Assembly (NCBI GenBank): GCA_018053145.1
Contig: JAGPMA010000005.1
Span: 1-64,000, forward strand
Source of the DNA: Oscillospiraceae bacterium
Lineage (GTDB): Bacteria > Bacillota > Clostridia > Oscillospirales > Oscillospiraceae
DNA length: 64,000 nt
Reading direction: 5' to 3'
Shown: one piece after another, positions 41,895-50,781 of the stretch
Layout of the letters: the number at the start of each line of letters is the position of its first letter
Numbering within the stretch: position 1 is the first letter of the stretch
Program-made: the position numbers and the translations under genes
Notes under the pieces: model-generated
Seen by the model: the letters and a program-made list of their open reading frames with translations, nothing else
Told to the model about the DNA's origin: nothing
Databases searched by the model: none

Positions 41895-43568
41895 ATGAAA
41901 CTAGCAAAAAAAATTGGCGTTCTAGTTTTGGCGCTAACGATGGTTGTCGGCCTTATAGGCTGCGGAGCCAAGGATGCGACAACATCTCCCGCTGCAGATG
42001 CATCAGCAGCACCCGCAGCAGGCGGCACACTTAATGTAATGGTAGAGGTCGAAGTGCAGAGCCTTGATCCTCAGGTTGCAACCGACGGAACAAGCTTTGA
42101 GGTCATTGCAAACTTCACAGACGGTCTTAAGCAAATGGACGCAGCAGGCGCTGCTATTGATGCCCTTTGCGCAGAAGAAACAGTTAGCGAAGACGGCCTT
42201 ACATACACCTTCAAAATCCGTGACGATGCTAACTGGTCAAACGGCGAGCCCGTTACAGCTGCAGACTTTGTATTTGGTTGGCAGCGCGCAGTTGACCCCG
42301 AACTTGTCTCCGAGTATGCATACATGCTGACCGATATTGGCCAAATCAAAAATGCAGCCGAAGTCTACGCTGGCGAGAAGCCTCTTTCAGACCTCGGAGT
42401 AACAGCTGTTGACGAGAAAACCCTTAAGGTTGAGCTCAACGTACCTGTATCATATTTTGACCAGCTTTTATATTTCCCCACTTTCTATCCTGTGAATCAA
42501 GCTTTTTTTGAGAGCTGTGGCACAAGCTATGCAACAAGCCCCGAAACAGTTCTCTCCAACGGCGCTTTCATCCTCACAAGCTATGAGCCCGCCACAACCA
42601 ACTTTACCCTTGAGAAGAATCCCACCTACTATGATGCCGCAAAGGTCAGCCTCGACGGTCTGAACTATCAGGTCATCAAGGAAAGCCAGCAGGCACTTCT
42701 CAGCTATCAGAACGGTGACCTTGATATTATTCAGGTTTCCGGAGACCAGGTTGATCAGGTTAAGGACGATCCTGAATTCCTCAGTGTCGGCGCAGGCTAC
42801 CTTTGGTACATGAGCCCCAATGTTGATAAATATCCCGAGCTTGCAAACCTAAACATGCGTATGGCTCTGACTTTTGCTATTGATCGCCAGACAATCGTTG
42901 AGAGCGTTGTAAAAGATGGCTCAACTGCCACCTTTACAGCCGTTCCTCCCCAGTTCGCAACAGGCCCGGCAGGCGATGACTTTAGTGCTAATCAGACTGA
43001 GTTTGCAGATGTCTGCGCTTTTGATACAGCAAAGGCACTTGAGTTCTATGAAAAAGCAAAGACTGAACTTGGCAAAGACAGCTTTGAGTTCGAAATGATT
43101 GTTGATGACACCGAGATTCAGCAAAACGTTGCAGCAGTTATAAAGGACGAAATCGAAAAAACACTACCCGGTATCAAAGTTGCTCTGAGAGTAGAGCCTA
43201 AGAAGCAGCGCGTTGAAGATTGCCAGAGCGGCAACTTCTGCCTTGCTCTTACCCGTTGGGGACCCGACTATGCAGATCCTATGACTTATCTTGCAATGTG
43301 GGTAACAGGAAACTCCAACAACTACGGTTTGTGGAGCAATGCTGATTATGACGCACTTATTGAGCAAACCACCACAGGCGACCTCTGCACAGACCTTGAG
43401 GGACGCTGGACAGCACTGAAGCAGGCAGAAAAGATTGCTATGGAAGAAGCTGTTATCTTCCCGCTTTACACTCAGGCAAATGCCGACATGATTAAAGCAA
43501 ATGTTACAGGAATTGAATTCCACCCCTGTGCACTTAACAGAGTTTATAAAAACACAGTTAAGGGTTAA
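41895..43568 (+). CDS. oppA: Peptide ABC transporter substrate-binding lipoprotein (OppA/DppA type)
   Basis: A 557-residue exported lipoprotein: KKIGVLVLALTMVVGLIGCG is the signal peptide with lipobox LIGC (Cys23), followed by an Ala/Ser linker. The SBP_bac_5 fold shows GGTLNVMVEVEVQSLDPQ, the family signature region GLTYTFKIRDDANWSNGEPV, YFDQLLYFPTFYPVNQAFF and RWGPDYADPMTYLAMW. It captures oligopeptides outside the membrane for the permease encoded downstream. First gene of a five-gene operon; a stem-loop at 43603 separates it from oppB, probably raising its level. Confidence 0.93.
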   Translation: MKLAKKIGVLVLALTMVVGLIGCGAKDATTSPAADASAAPAAGGTLNVMVEVEVQSLDPQVATDGTSFEVIANFTDGLKQMDAAGAAIDALCAEETVSEDGLTYTFKIRDDANWSNGEPVTAADFVFGWQRAVDPELVSEYAYMLTDIGQIKNAAEVYAGEKPLSDLGVTAVDEKTLKVELNVPVSYFDQLLYFPTFYPVNQAFFESCGTSYATSPETVLSNGAFILTSYEPATTNFTLEKNPTYYDAAKVSLDGLNYQVIKESQQALLSYQNGDLDIIQVSGDQVDQVKDDPEFLSVGAGYLWYMSPNVDKYPELANLNMRMALTFAIDRQTIVESVVKDGSTATFTAVPPQFATGPAGDDFSANQTEFADVCAFDTAKALEFYEKAKTELGKDSFEFEMIVDDTEIQQNVAAVIKDEIEKTLPGIKVALRVEPKKQRVEDCQSGNFCLALTRWGPDYADPMTYLAMWVTGNSNNYGLWSNADYDALIEQTTTGDLCTDLEGRWTALKQAEKIAMEEAVIFPLYTQANADMIKANVTGIEFHPCALNRVYKNTVKG

Positions 43569-43602
43569 TAGTTATTTTTAACTAACGCCCCGGTGGGACC
43601 TT

Positions 43603-43648
43603 TTGCCGCGCGGTGGTTTTGAAATTATTCAAGGCTTTCGCGCGGCAA
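43603..43648 (+). promoter_or_regulatory. Stem-loop between oppA and oppB
   Basis: TTGCCGCGCG (43603-43612) and CGCGCGGCAA (43639-43648), 10 bp perfect, 26-base loop with no T-run after it. Likely mRNA processing or 3'-stabilising element for the binding-protein message. Confidence 0.6.
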
Positions 43649-43773
43649 TATGGCTTAACTCGCGCATACGAACCCGTTTCCGATTTGATGGATATTTCCG
43701 TTTATTAGGATGCGGGTTTATATGCGTGCGTTATGCATGTTATGCCTAAACAAGAGAGGAAGAAAGTTAAGAC

Positions 43774-44712
43774 GTGAAGAAATATATTCTAAAACGTGTA
43801 CTTATCTCAATATTTACGCTTTTGGCTATTACGCTTGTACTTTTCATTTTGCTCCACCTAATGCCCGGTTCTCCATTTAACGATGAAAAGCTGACGGCAG
43901 CTCAAAAGGCGGCGCTAAACGCTAAGTACGGCTTGGATCAGCCGATTGTCGTACAGTTTGGGAAATACGTATACAATATGTTTAGCGGAAACTTTGGTGT
44001 CAGCTACAACATCAGTAAAAACACGCCCATAAGCCAGCTCATTCAAAGCCGCCTGCCGATTAGTATTGCTGTCGGTGGTATGGCAGTATCCTTGGGTGCG
44101 ATTGTTGGTCTGATTTTGGGAATTATTGCGGCACTAAAACACAACACCTTTTGGGATACGCTTTGTACCATTATATCAGTAATCGGTGTTTCAGTACCAA
44201 GTTATGTTTTCGCGTTGGGACTTAGCTATACCTTTGGCTTCAAGCTCAGCTGGCTGCCGATGCTGTATTCTGGTAACGCCCCGTTTACCAGCAGCGTTAT
44301 GCCAAGCGTCGCGCTCAGTCTTTTCACTCTTGCCTCGATTGCAAGATTTACGCGTACAGAAATGCTGGAGGTTTTGCGAAGCGACTATATGCTGCTTGCG
44401 GAGAGCAAAGGAATTTCAGGCGGCCCGCTTATTGTTCGGCATGCCCTTCGAAACTCGCTTATTCCAATCATTACTGTGCTCGCACCGCTAATTGTTGACC
44501 TCATGACCGGAAGCCTTGTTGTTGAAAAAATCTTTTCAATACCGGGCGTTGGAAGCCTTCTTGTCACGGCAATTCAATCAAATGACTACAGTGTAGTTAT
44601 AGCACTCAGCTTCATCTATAGCGCAATGTACATTGGAATAATGCTGGTCGTTGATATTCTTTACGGTGTTATTGATCCACGCATACGCCTTGCAAAGGAG
44701 GGGGACAACTGA
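43774..44712 (+). CDS. oppB: Peptide ABC transporter permease (OppB/DppB type)
   Basis: A 312-residue inner-membrane permease with six segments, starting at GTG 43774 behind GAGGAAGAAAG. FILLHLMPGSPF and KYGLDQPIVVQFGKYVYNMFSGNFG are the OppB N-terminal motifs, and the EAA coupling loop reads YMLLAESKGISGGPLIVRHA. It forms half of the translocation channel with OppC. Its stop overlaps the oppC start by one base (TGATG). Confidence 0.93.
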   Translation: MKKYILKRVLISIFTLLAITLVLFILLHLMPGSPFNDEKLTAAQKAALNAKYGLDQPIVVQFGKYVYNMFSGNFGVSYNISKNTPISQLIQSRLPISIAVGGMAVSLGAIVGLILGIIAALKHNTFWDTLCTIISVIGVSVPSYVFALGLSYTFGFKLSWLPMLYSGNAPFTSSVMPSVALSLFTLASIARFTRTEMLEVLRSDYMLLAESKGISGGPLIVRHALRNSLIPIITVLAPLIVDLMTGSLVVEKIFSIPGVGSLLVTAIQSNDYSVVIALSFIYSAMYIGIMLVVDILYGVIDPRIRLAKEGDN

Positions 44713-45797
44713 TGGGACGTATAACAAGAAAACAGCCGGTCACGGCTTCCGGCCCTCAAAACATACAGGATTCATTTGAATTTCTGTCTGACGATTTCAC
44801 CTTGCGCGGCAACTCCGATGATACTCAAATCGATAGGAACTTTGCAAGCCTGAATTATTGGGTAGAGGTTCGTAATCGCTTCTTTTCAAACAAAAGCGCA
44901 GTATTCTCGCTTGTGCTCGTAATTGTTATTGCTGTGCTTGCTGCTTTTGGCCCTTTGATGTCAGGCTATTCATACTCAACTCAAAATCTTGCGGAGAAAA
45001 ATTTTGCGCCTAGGGTACAAGGGCTTGAGAATATCGGAATTTTTAACGGCGACGAGTCGCTGAAGACAACAACCGGAACTAAGCTAATAAACGGCTATGA
45101 GGATAAAAAGCTTACAGATGTTTATTATTGGTTCGGTTCTGATGTGCTCGGGCGTGACATATGGACACGTGTTTGGGAAGGAACTCGCATTTCACTTGGA
45201 ATTGCGCTATGCGCTGCGATAATTGATATGATTATCGGTATGAGCTATGGACTAATAAGCGGCTATTTCGGAGGCAAGGTAGACAGTATAATGTGCCGAA
45301 TTGCCGAAATTATAAACGGCATTCCACGCCTTGTTATTGTTACTTTGCTTATGCTCGTGCTTCCTCGTGGCTTTGTTACAATCGTATTCGCGCTAATGAT
45401 AACCGAATGGATAGGCATGAGCCGAATAGCGCGTGCCGAGATGCTGAAGCTGAAAGAGCAGGAATTTGTCTTGGCCTCCCGCACACTTGGCGCCAAAGAC
45501 TTTTTCATCATATTTAAAGAGATATTGCCGAATACAATAGGACAAATTATTACTCAGCTAATGTTCAGTATTCCAACGGCAATCTTTACCGAGGCTTTCC
45601 TTAGCTTTGTCGGTTTGGGCATTCCCGTTCCGATGTGCAGCTTGGGCAGCTTAATAAGTGATGCCTTCAACAGCTTTACAACGCATCCGTATCAGATAAT
45701 TCCGCCGATTTTGGTTCTAGCCCTTCTGATGCTATGCTTCAACATGCTAGCCGACGGCCTGCGCGAAGCGTTTGACCCGAAGCTTAAGGAAATGTGA
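44712..45797 (+). CDS. oppC: Peptide ABC transporter permease (OppC/DppC type)
   Basis: A 361-residue permease. An N-terminal cytoplasmic stretch precedes the first segment (AVFSLVLVIVIAVLAAFGPL). The insert FGSDVLGRDIWTRVWEGTRISL is typical of OppC, and the EAA loop reads FVLASRTLGAKDFFIIFKEI. About 60 residues longer at the N-terminus than the average. Pairs with OppB and is translationally coupled to it. Confidence 0.93.
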   Translation: MGRITRKQPVTASGPQNIQDSFEFLSDDFTLRGNSDDTQIDRNFASLNYWVEVRNRFFSNKSAVFSLVLVIVIAVLAAFGPLMSGYSYSTQNLAEKNFAPRVQGLENIGIFNGDESLKTTTGTKLINGYEDKKLTDVYYWFGSDVLGRDIWTRVWEGTRISLGIALCAAIIDMIIGMSYGLISGYFGGKVDSIMCRIAEIINGIPRLVIVTLLMLVLPRGFVTIVFALMITEWIGMSRIARAEMLKLKEQEFVLASRTLGAKDFFIIFKEILPNTIGQIITQLMFSIPTAIFTEAFLSFVGLGIPVPMCSLGSLISDAFNSFTTHPYQIIPPILVLALLMLCFNMLADGLREAFDPKLKEM

Positions 45798-45807
45798 GGT
45801 GAGCGCA

Positions 45808-46887
45808 ATGGAAAAAGCAGGACGCGAAAAAATTCTTGAGATACGCAATCTTTCAATATCCTTTTTATCATCAAATACCAATGTCAACGCCATACGCAGT
45901 GTAGACCTTGACCTTTATAAGGGTGAAACACTCGCAATTGTTGGTGAATCCGGAAGCGGAAAATCAGTTACGATGAAGGCAGCAATGGGTATTCTTGATA
46001 AAAACGCGGTTGTCAACAGCGGATCGATTAAGTTTACTTACCAGCACACTGAAACCGAAAAAAAGACGGATGACCTCCTCACGCTTACAAAAAAAGAGAT
46101 GCGCAAGCATATTAACGGCAAGCGTATTGCGATGATATTTCAAGACCCAATGACGAGCTTGGACCCGACAATGCCAGTGGGTAAGCAAATCATGGAAGGA
46201 ATGATTTGGCATTATAACACGCCTCAAAAAGAAGCTTATCAAAAGACGCTTGATCTCCTTCGCGAGGTGGGTATCGATGAACCCGAAAAACGAATTAAGC
46301 AATATCCTCACCAGCTTTCAGGCGGAATGCGTCAGCGTGTGGTAATAGCGATTGCACTTGCCTGCAACCCGGAGCTTCTCATCTGTGATGAGCCGACGAC
46401 AGCGTTGGATGTTACAATACAGGCAAAAATAATCGAGCTTATTCAGAGAATTCAACGCGAACGCGGCATCAGCGTAATCTATATCACGCACGATCTCGGA
46501 ATCGTTGCAAAGGTGGCGGATTACGTCAATGTAATGTACGCAGGAAAAATCGTTGAAAAGGGGACAATAGACGAAATCTACTTTGAACCCAGACATCCCT
46601 ATACGTGGGGACTTCTTTCCGCAATGCCTGATCTTGAAACGGATGATAGCCGTCTTTACACCATACCCGGTTCGCCTCCGAATCTGCGAAACAAAATTGT
46701 AGGTGATGCTTTTGCACCTCGAAATATTTATGCCCTAAAAATTGATGAACGAGCTGAGCCTCCGATGTTCAAAATTACCGACAGTCATTATGCGGCTACC
46801 TGGCTTCTGGACGAGCGTGCTCCTAATGTTGAAATGCCTGTTGAGCTAAAAAACCGAATTGCCCGTATGCGGAAGGACGGTGAGTGA
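45808..46887 (+). CDS. oppD: Peptide ABC transporter ATPase (OppD/DppD type)
   Basis: A 359-residue ABC ATPase: AIVGESGSGKSVTMKAAMG (Walker A), FQDPMTSLDPTMPVGKQI (Q loop), QLSGGMRQRVVIAIALA (signature), LLICDEPTTALDVTIQ (Walker B), VIYITHDLGIVAKVAD (H loop), and the oligopeptide C-terminal domain with PYTWGLLSAMPDLE. The C-terminus lacks an obvious full set of cluster cysteines. The ATG at 45808 has GAGGTGAGCGC before it; an upstream in-frame start lies inside oppC. Confidence 0.93.
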   Translation: MEKAGREKILEIRNLSISFLSSNTNVNAIRSVDLDLYKGETLAIVGESGSGKSVTMKAAMGILDKNAVVNSGSIKFTYQHTETEKKTDDLLTLTKKEMRKHINGKRIAMIFQDPMTSLDPTMPVGKQIMEGMIWHYNTPQKEAYQKTLDLLREVGIDEPEKRIKQYPHQLSGGMRQRVVIAIALACNPELLICDEPTTALDVTIQAKIIELIQRIQRERGISVIYITHDLGIVAKVADYVNVMYAGKIVEKGTIDEIYFEPRHPYTWGLLSAMPDLETDDSRLYTIPGSPPNLRNKIVGDAFAPRNIYALKIDERAEPPMFKITDSHYAATWLLDERAPNVEMPVELKNRIARMRKDGE

Positions 46888-46888
46888 T

Positions 46889-47821
46889 ATGTCGGAAGAG
46901 AGAAAGCCCTTACTTGAAGTTAAGGGCTTAAGACAATATTTTAAAATGAATCGTAACTCTACCTGCAAAGCAGTTGACGGTGTTGATTTTGTTCTTTATC
47001 CCGGAGAAACTTATGGCTTAGTTGGTGAATCAGGCAGCGGTAAAAGCACAATTGGACGCAGCATTATCCGCCTATATAACCCTACAGAAGGAAATATTTC
47101 CTTTGACGGTATGGATATTTCGGGAAAGCTTTCTAAACGTGAGAATGAACTTCTTCGTACAGAGATGCAGATGATTTTTCAAGACCCGATGGCTTGCCTT
47201 AACCCACGTAAAAAGGTTGAAGATATCGTCGCTCAAGGGCTAGACATTCATCATCTCTACTCTAGCAGAGCGGAGCGTAAGGAAAAGGTCGCCGATATTT
47301 TGGTTAAGGTCGGGCTTGCCCCAGAGCATGCCGAACGATATCCGCACCAGTTTTCGGGCGGGCAGCGTCAGCGCGTCGGAATTGCGCGTGCGTTGGTTAT
47401 GAATCCAAAGCTTATCATCGCTGATGAGTGCATCAGTGCACTTGACGTTTCCATTCAAGCGCAGGTGGTTAATCTCATGAAGGACATACAGAAGGAAACG
47501 GGCACAGCTTATCTATTCATAGCCCATGACCTTTCGATGGTAAAGTATATTTCTGAGCGTATCGGCGTACTACATAAGGGGCATCTTGTTGAAACTGGAA
47601 CAAAGGATGAGATTTTCTCAAACCCCGTTCATCCTTATACTCAGAGTCTGCTTTCGGCAATTCCTGTTCCAAACCCGCGAACAGAAAAATCACGTGTGAC
47701 CAAATCGTACGACTGTAAAAAAGCAGGTATTGATTATTGTCTTGGAACACAGCACCATCTTGGGGGAAGCCATTATGTGCTTTGCACAGATGATGAACTT
47801 GCTAGGTGGACAAAAGTATAG
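46889..47821 (+). CDS. oppF: Peptide ABC transporter ATPase (OppF/DppF type)
   Basis: A 310-residue ABC ATPase partnering OppD: GLVGESGSGKSTIGRSI, FQDPMACLNPRKKVEDIV, QFSGGQRQRVGIARALVM, LIIADECISALDVSIQ and LFIAHDLSMVKYIS. The Walker B reads ADECISALD, normal for OppF. The ATG at 46889 follows GGACGGTGAGTG one base after the oppD stop. Last gene of the opp operon; terminator at 47831. Confidence 0.93.
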   Translation: MSEERKPLLEVKGLRQYFKMNRNSTCKAVDGVDFVLYPGETYGLVGESGSGKSTIGRSIIRLYNPTEGNISFDGMDISGKLSKRENELLRTEMQMIFQDPMACLNPRKKVEDIVAQGLDIHHLYSSRAERKEKVADILVKVGLAPEHAERYPHQFSGGQRQRVGIARALVMNPKLIIADECISALDVSIQAQVVNLMKDIQKETGTAYLFIAHDLSMVKYISERIGVLHKGHLVETGTKDEIFSNPVHPYTQSLLSAIPVPNPRTEKSRVTKSYDCKKAGIDYCLGTQHHLGGSHYVLCTDDELARWTKV

Positions 47822-47830
47822 AATATTTTA

Positions 47831-47864
47831 GCGGCGCTTCAATATTAAGCGCCGCCTATTTTTT
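47831..47864 (+). terminator. Terminator of the opp operon
   Basis: GCGGCGCTT (47831-47839) with AAGCGCCGC (47847-47855), 9 bp perfect, 7-base loop, followed by CTATTTTTTAG. Confidence 0.9.
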
Positions 47865-48367
47865 AGATACAATGAAGCTTTTTATGTCACAAACTAAAAA
47901 TGCAGGAAAATATTCTTTTGAGTTCAATGATAAAAAGAATTACGTTATTTACATAAGGTGAATGAAACAATACATAATTAAATAGTTATAAACATTATCA
48001 ACAAGTTTTCAACAGCCTTTGAATCATTGGGAATAGGGAAGTATTCCGATAATAACCATAATATTACAAACCCTGAACCGTAGGTTGCAAATAATGCAAA
48101 TTGTTATACGGTAGACATAATATCGATTATAGCTTAAGCAGCACTAATGTTTGCCGGCTAATAACTGAACGAAAACAATCATTTAATTAGATAACCATAT
48201 ACCTTTGACAGAAGAATTATTATTTCATATTAAGGAGAAAAATAGACATATTGTTAATGAAATGAATTTCTGCTTTTCAAAAGAATCAATGATTGCCAAT
48301 AACTTGCATTAATTACCGAATGGGATACTAATTGGACAATTAATTGTGAATATTATGATTATTATCC
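47865..48367. other. About 500-bp AT-rich gap upstream of the liv promoter
   Basis: No convincing gene. A dyad ACCGTA (48077-48082) / TACGGT (48107-48112) brackets a TGCAAATAATGCAAA direct repeat, a possible regulator site. A 20-codon frame behind AAGGAG near 48234 has no acceptable start codon. Otherwise I see nothing. Confidence 0.45.
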
Positions 48368-48396
48368 TTGCAAAAAATAATTTTCTAAGCTATAAT
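48368..48396 (+). promoter_or_regulatory. liv operon promoter
   Basis: TTGCAA (48368-48373), 17-base spacer, TATAAT (48391-48396). Predicted start near 48403. Confidence 0.75.
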
Positions 48397-48409
48397 ACTT
48401 AAGATAGTT

Positions 48410-48472
48410 GCACAAAGACATATGTCTTTGTGCGGCGGACAATACTTAATTCGCGGGTTAATGCCCCGCGAA
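48410..48472 (+). promoter_or_regulatory. liv mRNA 5' leader: perfect 24-bp palindrome and RBS-proximal hairpin
   Basis: 48410-48433 is a perfect palindrome (left half GCACAAAGACAT) starting about 7 bases after the predicted transcript start. TTCGCGGG (48450-48457) and CCCGCGAA (48465-48472) form a second hairpin 3 bases before the ribosome-binding site ACGGAGGAAA. The first could be an operator as DNA or a 5'-protecting hairpin as RNA. Confidence 0.65.
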
Positions 48473-48489
48473 AAAACGGAGGAAAAGAA

Positions 48490-49701
48490 ATGAAAAAGTC
48501 AATAGCTATCATCCTTGCTTGCATGATGCTCGTTTGCTTGTTCGTTGGCTGCGGACAGAAAGCAACAACAGAATCACCGGCTGCAAGCACAGATACTGCT
48601 GCAACTGGCGACAAAGTTGTAAAACTCGGTGTCTTTGAGCCCGCTTCCGGCGACAACGGACCTGGCGGTAAGCAGGAAGCACTCGGCGTTCAGTATGCTA
48701 ACACAGTTCAGCGCACAGTTGAAATCGGCGGCGAGACCTACAAAGTTGAGCTCGTAAGTGCTGACAACCAGTCTTCAACCGATAAAGCTCCGTCTGCTGC
48801 TGCGACTCTTGTCAGCGCAGGCGTATCTGCTGTTCTTGGCTCTTATGGTTCCAGCGTCTGCATCGCAGCGTCTGATACCTTCAAAAATGCTGGTATCCCC
48901 GCTGTCGGTATCACCTGCACAAACCCCCAGGTAACTGAGGGCAACACCCACTATTTCCGCATTTGTTTCCTTGATCCTTTCCAGGGCACAGTTCTTGCAA
49001 ACTTTGCCAACGATACCTTCAAGGCTAAGACAGCATATTGCCTTGCTCAGCTTGGCGACGATTACTCTGTTGGCCTCTGCAACTATTTCCAGAAGGCTTT
49101 TGAAGCACTCGGCGGAACTGTTGTCTATGAAACCTTCCCCGAAGGCAACTCCGACTTCACCTCCTATGTTACCAATGCAAAGAACGCAAAGGCTGACGTT
49201 TTCTTTGCTCCTGTATCCACCACCTCTGCTGCACTGATCATTGACCAGGCTTCCTCACAGGGCATGACCATGCCTATCATGGCTGGCGACACTTGGGACT
49301 CCAACGTCATCCTCAATGCTGCGAAGGGCAAGGATGTAAAGATATATGTAACAACCTTCTATCAGGAAGGCGGAGCTCCGGATTTCGACAGCGGCTTCAA
49401 GGCTTGGCTCGAATCCGATGCTGCAGCACTTGCTAGCAACGGCGGAGACACAACTATCGCTGCTGTTTCTGCAATGGGCTACGACGCTTACTTCGTAGCA
49501 CTCGAAGCTCTGAAGGCAGCCGGAACAACTGATCCAGTTGCTGTTAACGAAGCTCTTTGGAAAGTTACTTATACAGGCGTTTCCGGCGCTATCGCATTTG
49601 ACGCTGTAAACGGCGATGCAGTTCGTGACACAGCATATGTTAAGACCGCAAACACAGAGACAGGTGCTTGGGACTTCGTTGCTGTTCAGAAAGCTGCATA
49701 A
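48490..49701 (+). CDS. livJ: Branched-chain amino acid-type ABC substrate-binding lipoprotein
   Basis: A 403-residue lipoprotein: KKSIAIILACMMLVCLFVGCG with lipobox FVGC (Cys21-22 region) and a Thr/Ser/Ala linker. The mature part is a type I periplasmic-binding protein: VKLGVFEPASGDNGPGGKQ, SAAATLVSAGVSAVLGSYGS, AIPAVGITCTNP-like strand and YDAYFVALEALKAAGTTDP. It would bind leucine, isoleucine, valine or a related amino acid or amide. The frame extends upstream, but the ATG at 48490 is the one with a ribosome-binding site and signal peptide. Confidence 0.92.
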   Translation: MKKSIAIILACMMLVCLFVGCGQKATTESPAASTDTAATGDKVVKLGVFEPASGDNGPGGKQEALGVQYANTVQRTVEIGGETYKVELVSADNQSSTDKAPSAAATLVSAGVSAVLGSYGSSVCIAASDTFKNAGIPAVGITCTNPQVTEGNTHYFRICFLDPFQGTVLANFANDTFKAKTAYCLAQLGDDYSVGLCNYFQKAFEALGGTVVYETFPEGNSDFTSYVTNAKNAKADVFFAPVSTTSAALIIDQASSQGMTMPIMAGDTWDSNVILNAAKGKDVKIYVTTFYQEGGAPDFDSGFKAWLESDAAALASNGGDTTIAAVSAMGYDAYFVALEALKAAGTTDPVAVNEALWKVTYTGVSGAIAFDAVNGDAVRDTAYVKTANTETGAWDFVAVQKAA

Positions 49702-49734
49702 TTTTAGTCTGATCACTTGCACTTAAGTGGTATA

Positions 49735-49756
49735 GGCGGGGGCAATTGCCCCCGCC
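49735..49756 (+). promoter_or_regulatory. GC-rich palindrome between livJ and livH
   Basis: A perfect 22-bp palindrome (left half GGCGGGGGCAA) without a T-run, preceded by CACTTAAGTG (49720-49729) and followed by a further stem, CTCGAAA with TTCGAG, around 49800-49840. Probably partial termination or mRNA stabilisation that raises livJ over the permease genes. Confidence 0.6.
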
Positions 49757-49862
49757 ATGCCCATTTCTTGCTTTCCCAAAATAAAGACATTCTTGGGCTG
49801 CCTCGAAAGAGGACGAAGTTTCGGCTTTTTTCGAGACAGCTCAGCTTTGAGGAGGAGCCTCT

Positions 49863-50771
49863 ATGGAAAATATCCTGTTGGCTATTTCGGATTTCTTTTC
49901 TGCAAATCTGCCGTATATTTTGTCCGGTATTTCTGTTGGTGGTCAGTACGCACTGATTGCTATCGGATATACTATGGTTTACGGCATACTAAGGCTCATT
50001 AACTTTGCCCACGGCGATGTGTTTATGGTCGCGGGGCTTATGATGGTTTATCTATCTGCTAGTATGCCGCTTTATCTTTCTATTCCTATTGTTATAGTGC
50101 TAACCGTTATTTTGGGGTTTGTAATTGAACGCGTCGCTTACAAGCCTTTGCGTAATGCTCCTCGTATGTCGATAATGATTTCGGCTATTGGCGTTAGTTA
50201 TCTTCTGCAAAATTTGGCGCTTTATTTTACAGGTGGACTGAATAAAAACTATCCACCAATTCCTTGGATTTCCGATACCATCACAATTGGCTCTGCGATT
50301 ACAAAACGTGTTACCGTCATCACGCCGATTCTGACTATCGTTCTTGTGGTGGTGCTTGTATTATTTATAAACCACACAAAGATAGGAATGGCAATGCGTG
50401 CTGTTTCAAGAGACTTTGAAACCTCTCAGCTTATGGGCATCAAAATTAACAATGTTATCTCCGCCACATTTATAGTCGGATCGTTGCTTGCTGCTGTCGG
50501 CTCGCTGCTTTACTTCACAAACTACGCTGGTGTCGTGCCGACTTCCGGCTCAATGCCGGGCTTAAAGGCTTTTGTAGCTGCAGTTTTCGGAGGAATCGGG
50601 TCGATTCCGGGTGCGGTTGTAGGAGCTTTCATAATTGGCATTTGCGAGAACATCATTAAAGGCTCGGGGCTTACAACATTTTCCGATGCTTTTACGTTCG
50701 CACTTTTAATAATTATTCTCATTGTAAAGCCTACTGGCCTTTTTGGCGAGAAGCAAACTGATAAGGTTTAG
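49863..50771 (+). CDS. livH: Branched-chain amino acid ABC permease (LivH type)
   Basis: A 302-residue permease with about eight segments. YALIAIGYTMVYGILRLINFAHGD near 36-58 is the LivH hallmark, and AVSRDFETSQLMGIKINNV is the ATPase-coupling loop. Ends GLFGEKQTDKV. Starts at ATG 49863 behind GAGGAGCCTCT. Forms the channel with LivM, whose start is 10 bases after its stop. Confidence 0.93.
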   Translation: MENILLAISDFFSANLPYILSGISVGGQYALIAIGYTMVYGILRLINFAHGDVFMVAGLMMVYLSASMPLYLSIPIVIVLTVILGFVIERVAYKPLRNAPRMSIMISAIGVSYLLQNLALYFTGGLNKNYPPIPWISDTITIGSAITKRVTVITPILTIVLVVVLVLFINHTKIGMAMRAVSRDFETSQLMGIKINNVISATFIVGSLLAAVGSLLYFTNYAGVVPTSGSMPGLKAFVAAVFGGIGSIPGAVVGAFIIGICENIIKGSGLTTFSDAFTFALLIIILIVKPTGLFGEKQTDKV

Positions 50772-50781
50772 GTGGTGTGTG

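Noticed and set aside
41804..42034. Short frame overlapping the opp leader and oppA start
   Set aside because: It is out of frame with oppA, overlaps the leader hairpin and has no ribosome-binding site.
48234..48312. A 20-codon leader-peptide-like frame behind AAGGAG in the gap before livJ
   Set aside because: No ATG, GTG or TTG at proper distance from the site, and it lies upstream of the predicted liv promoter.
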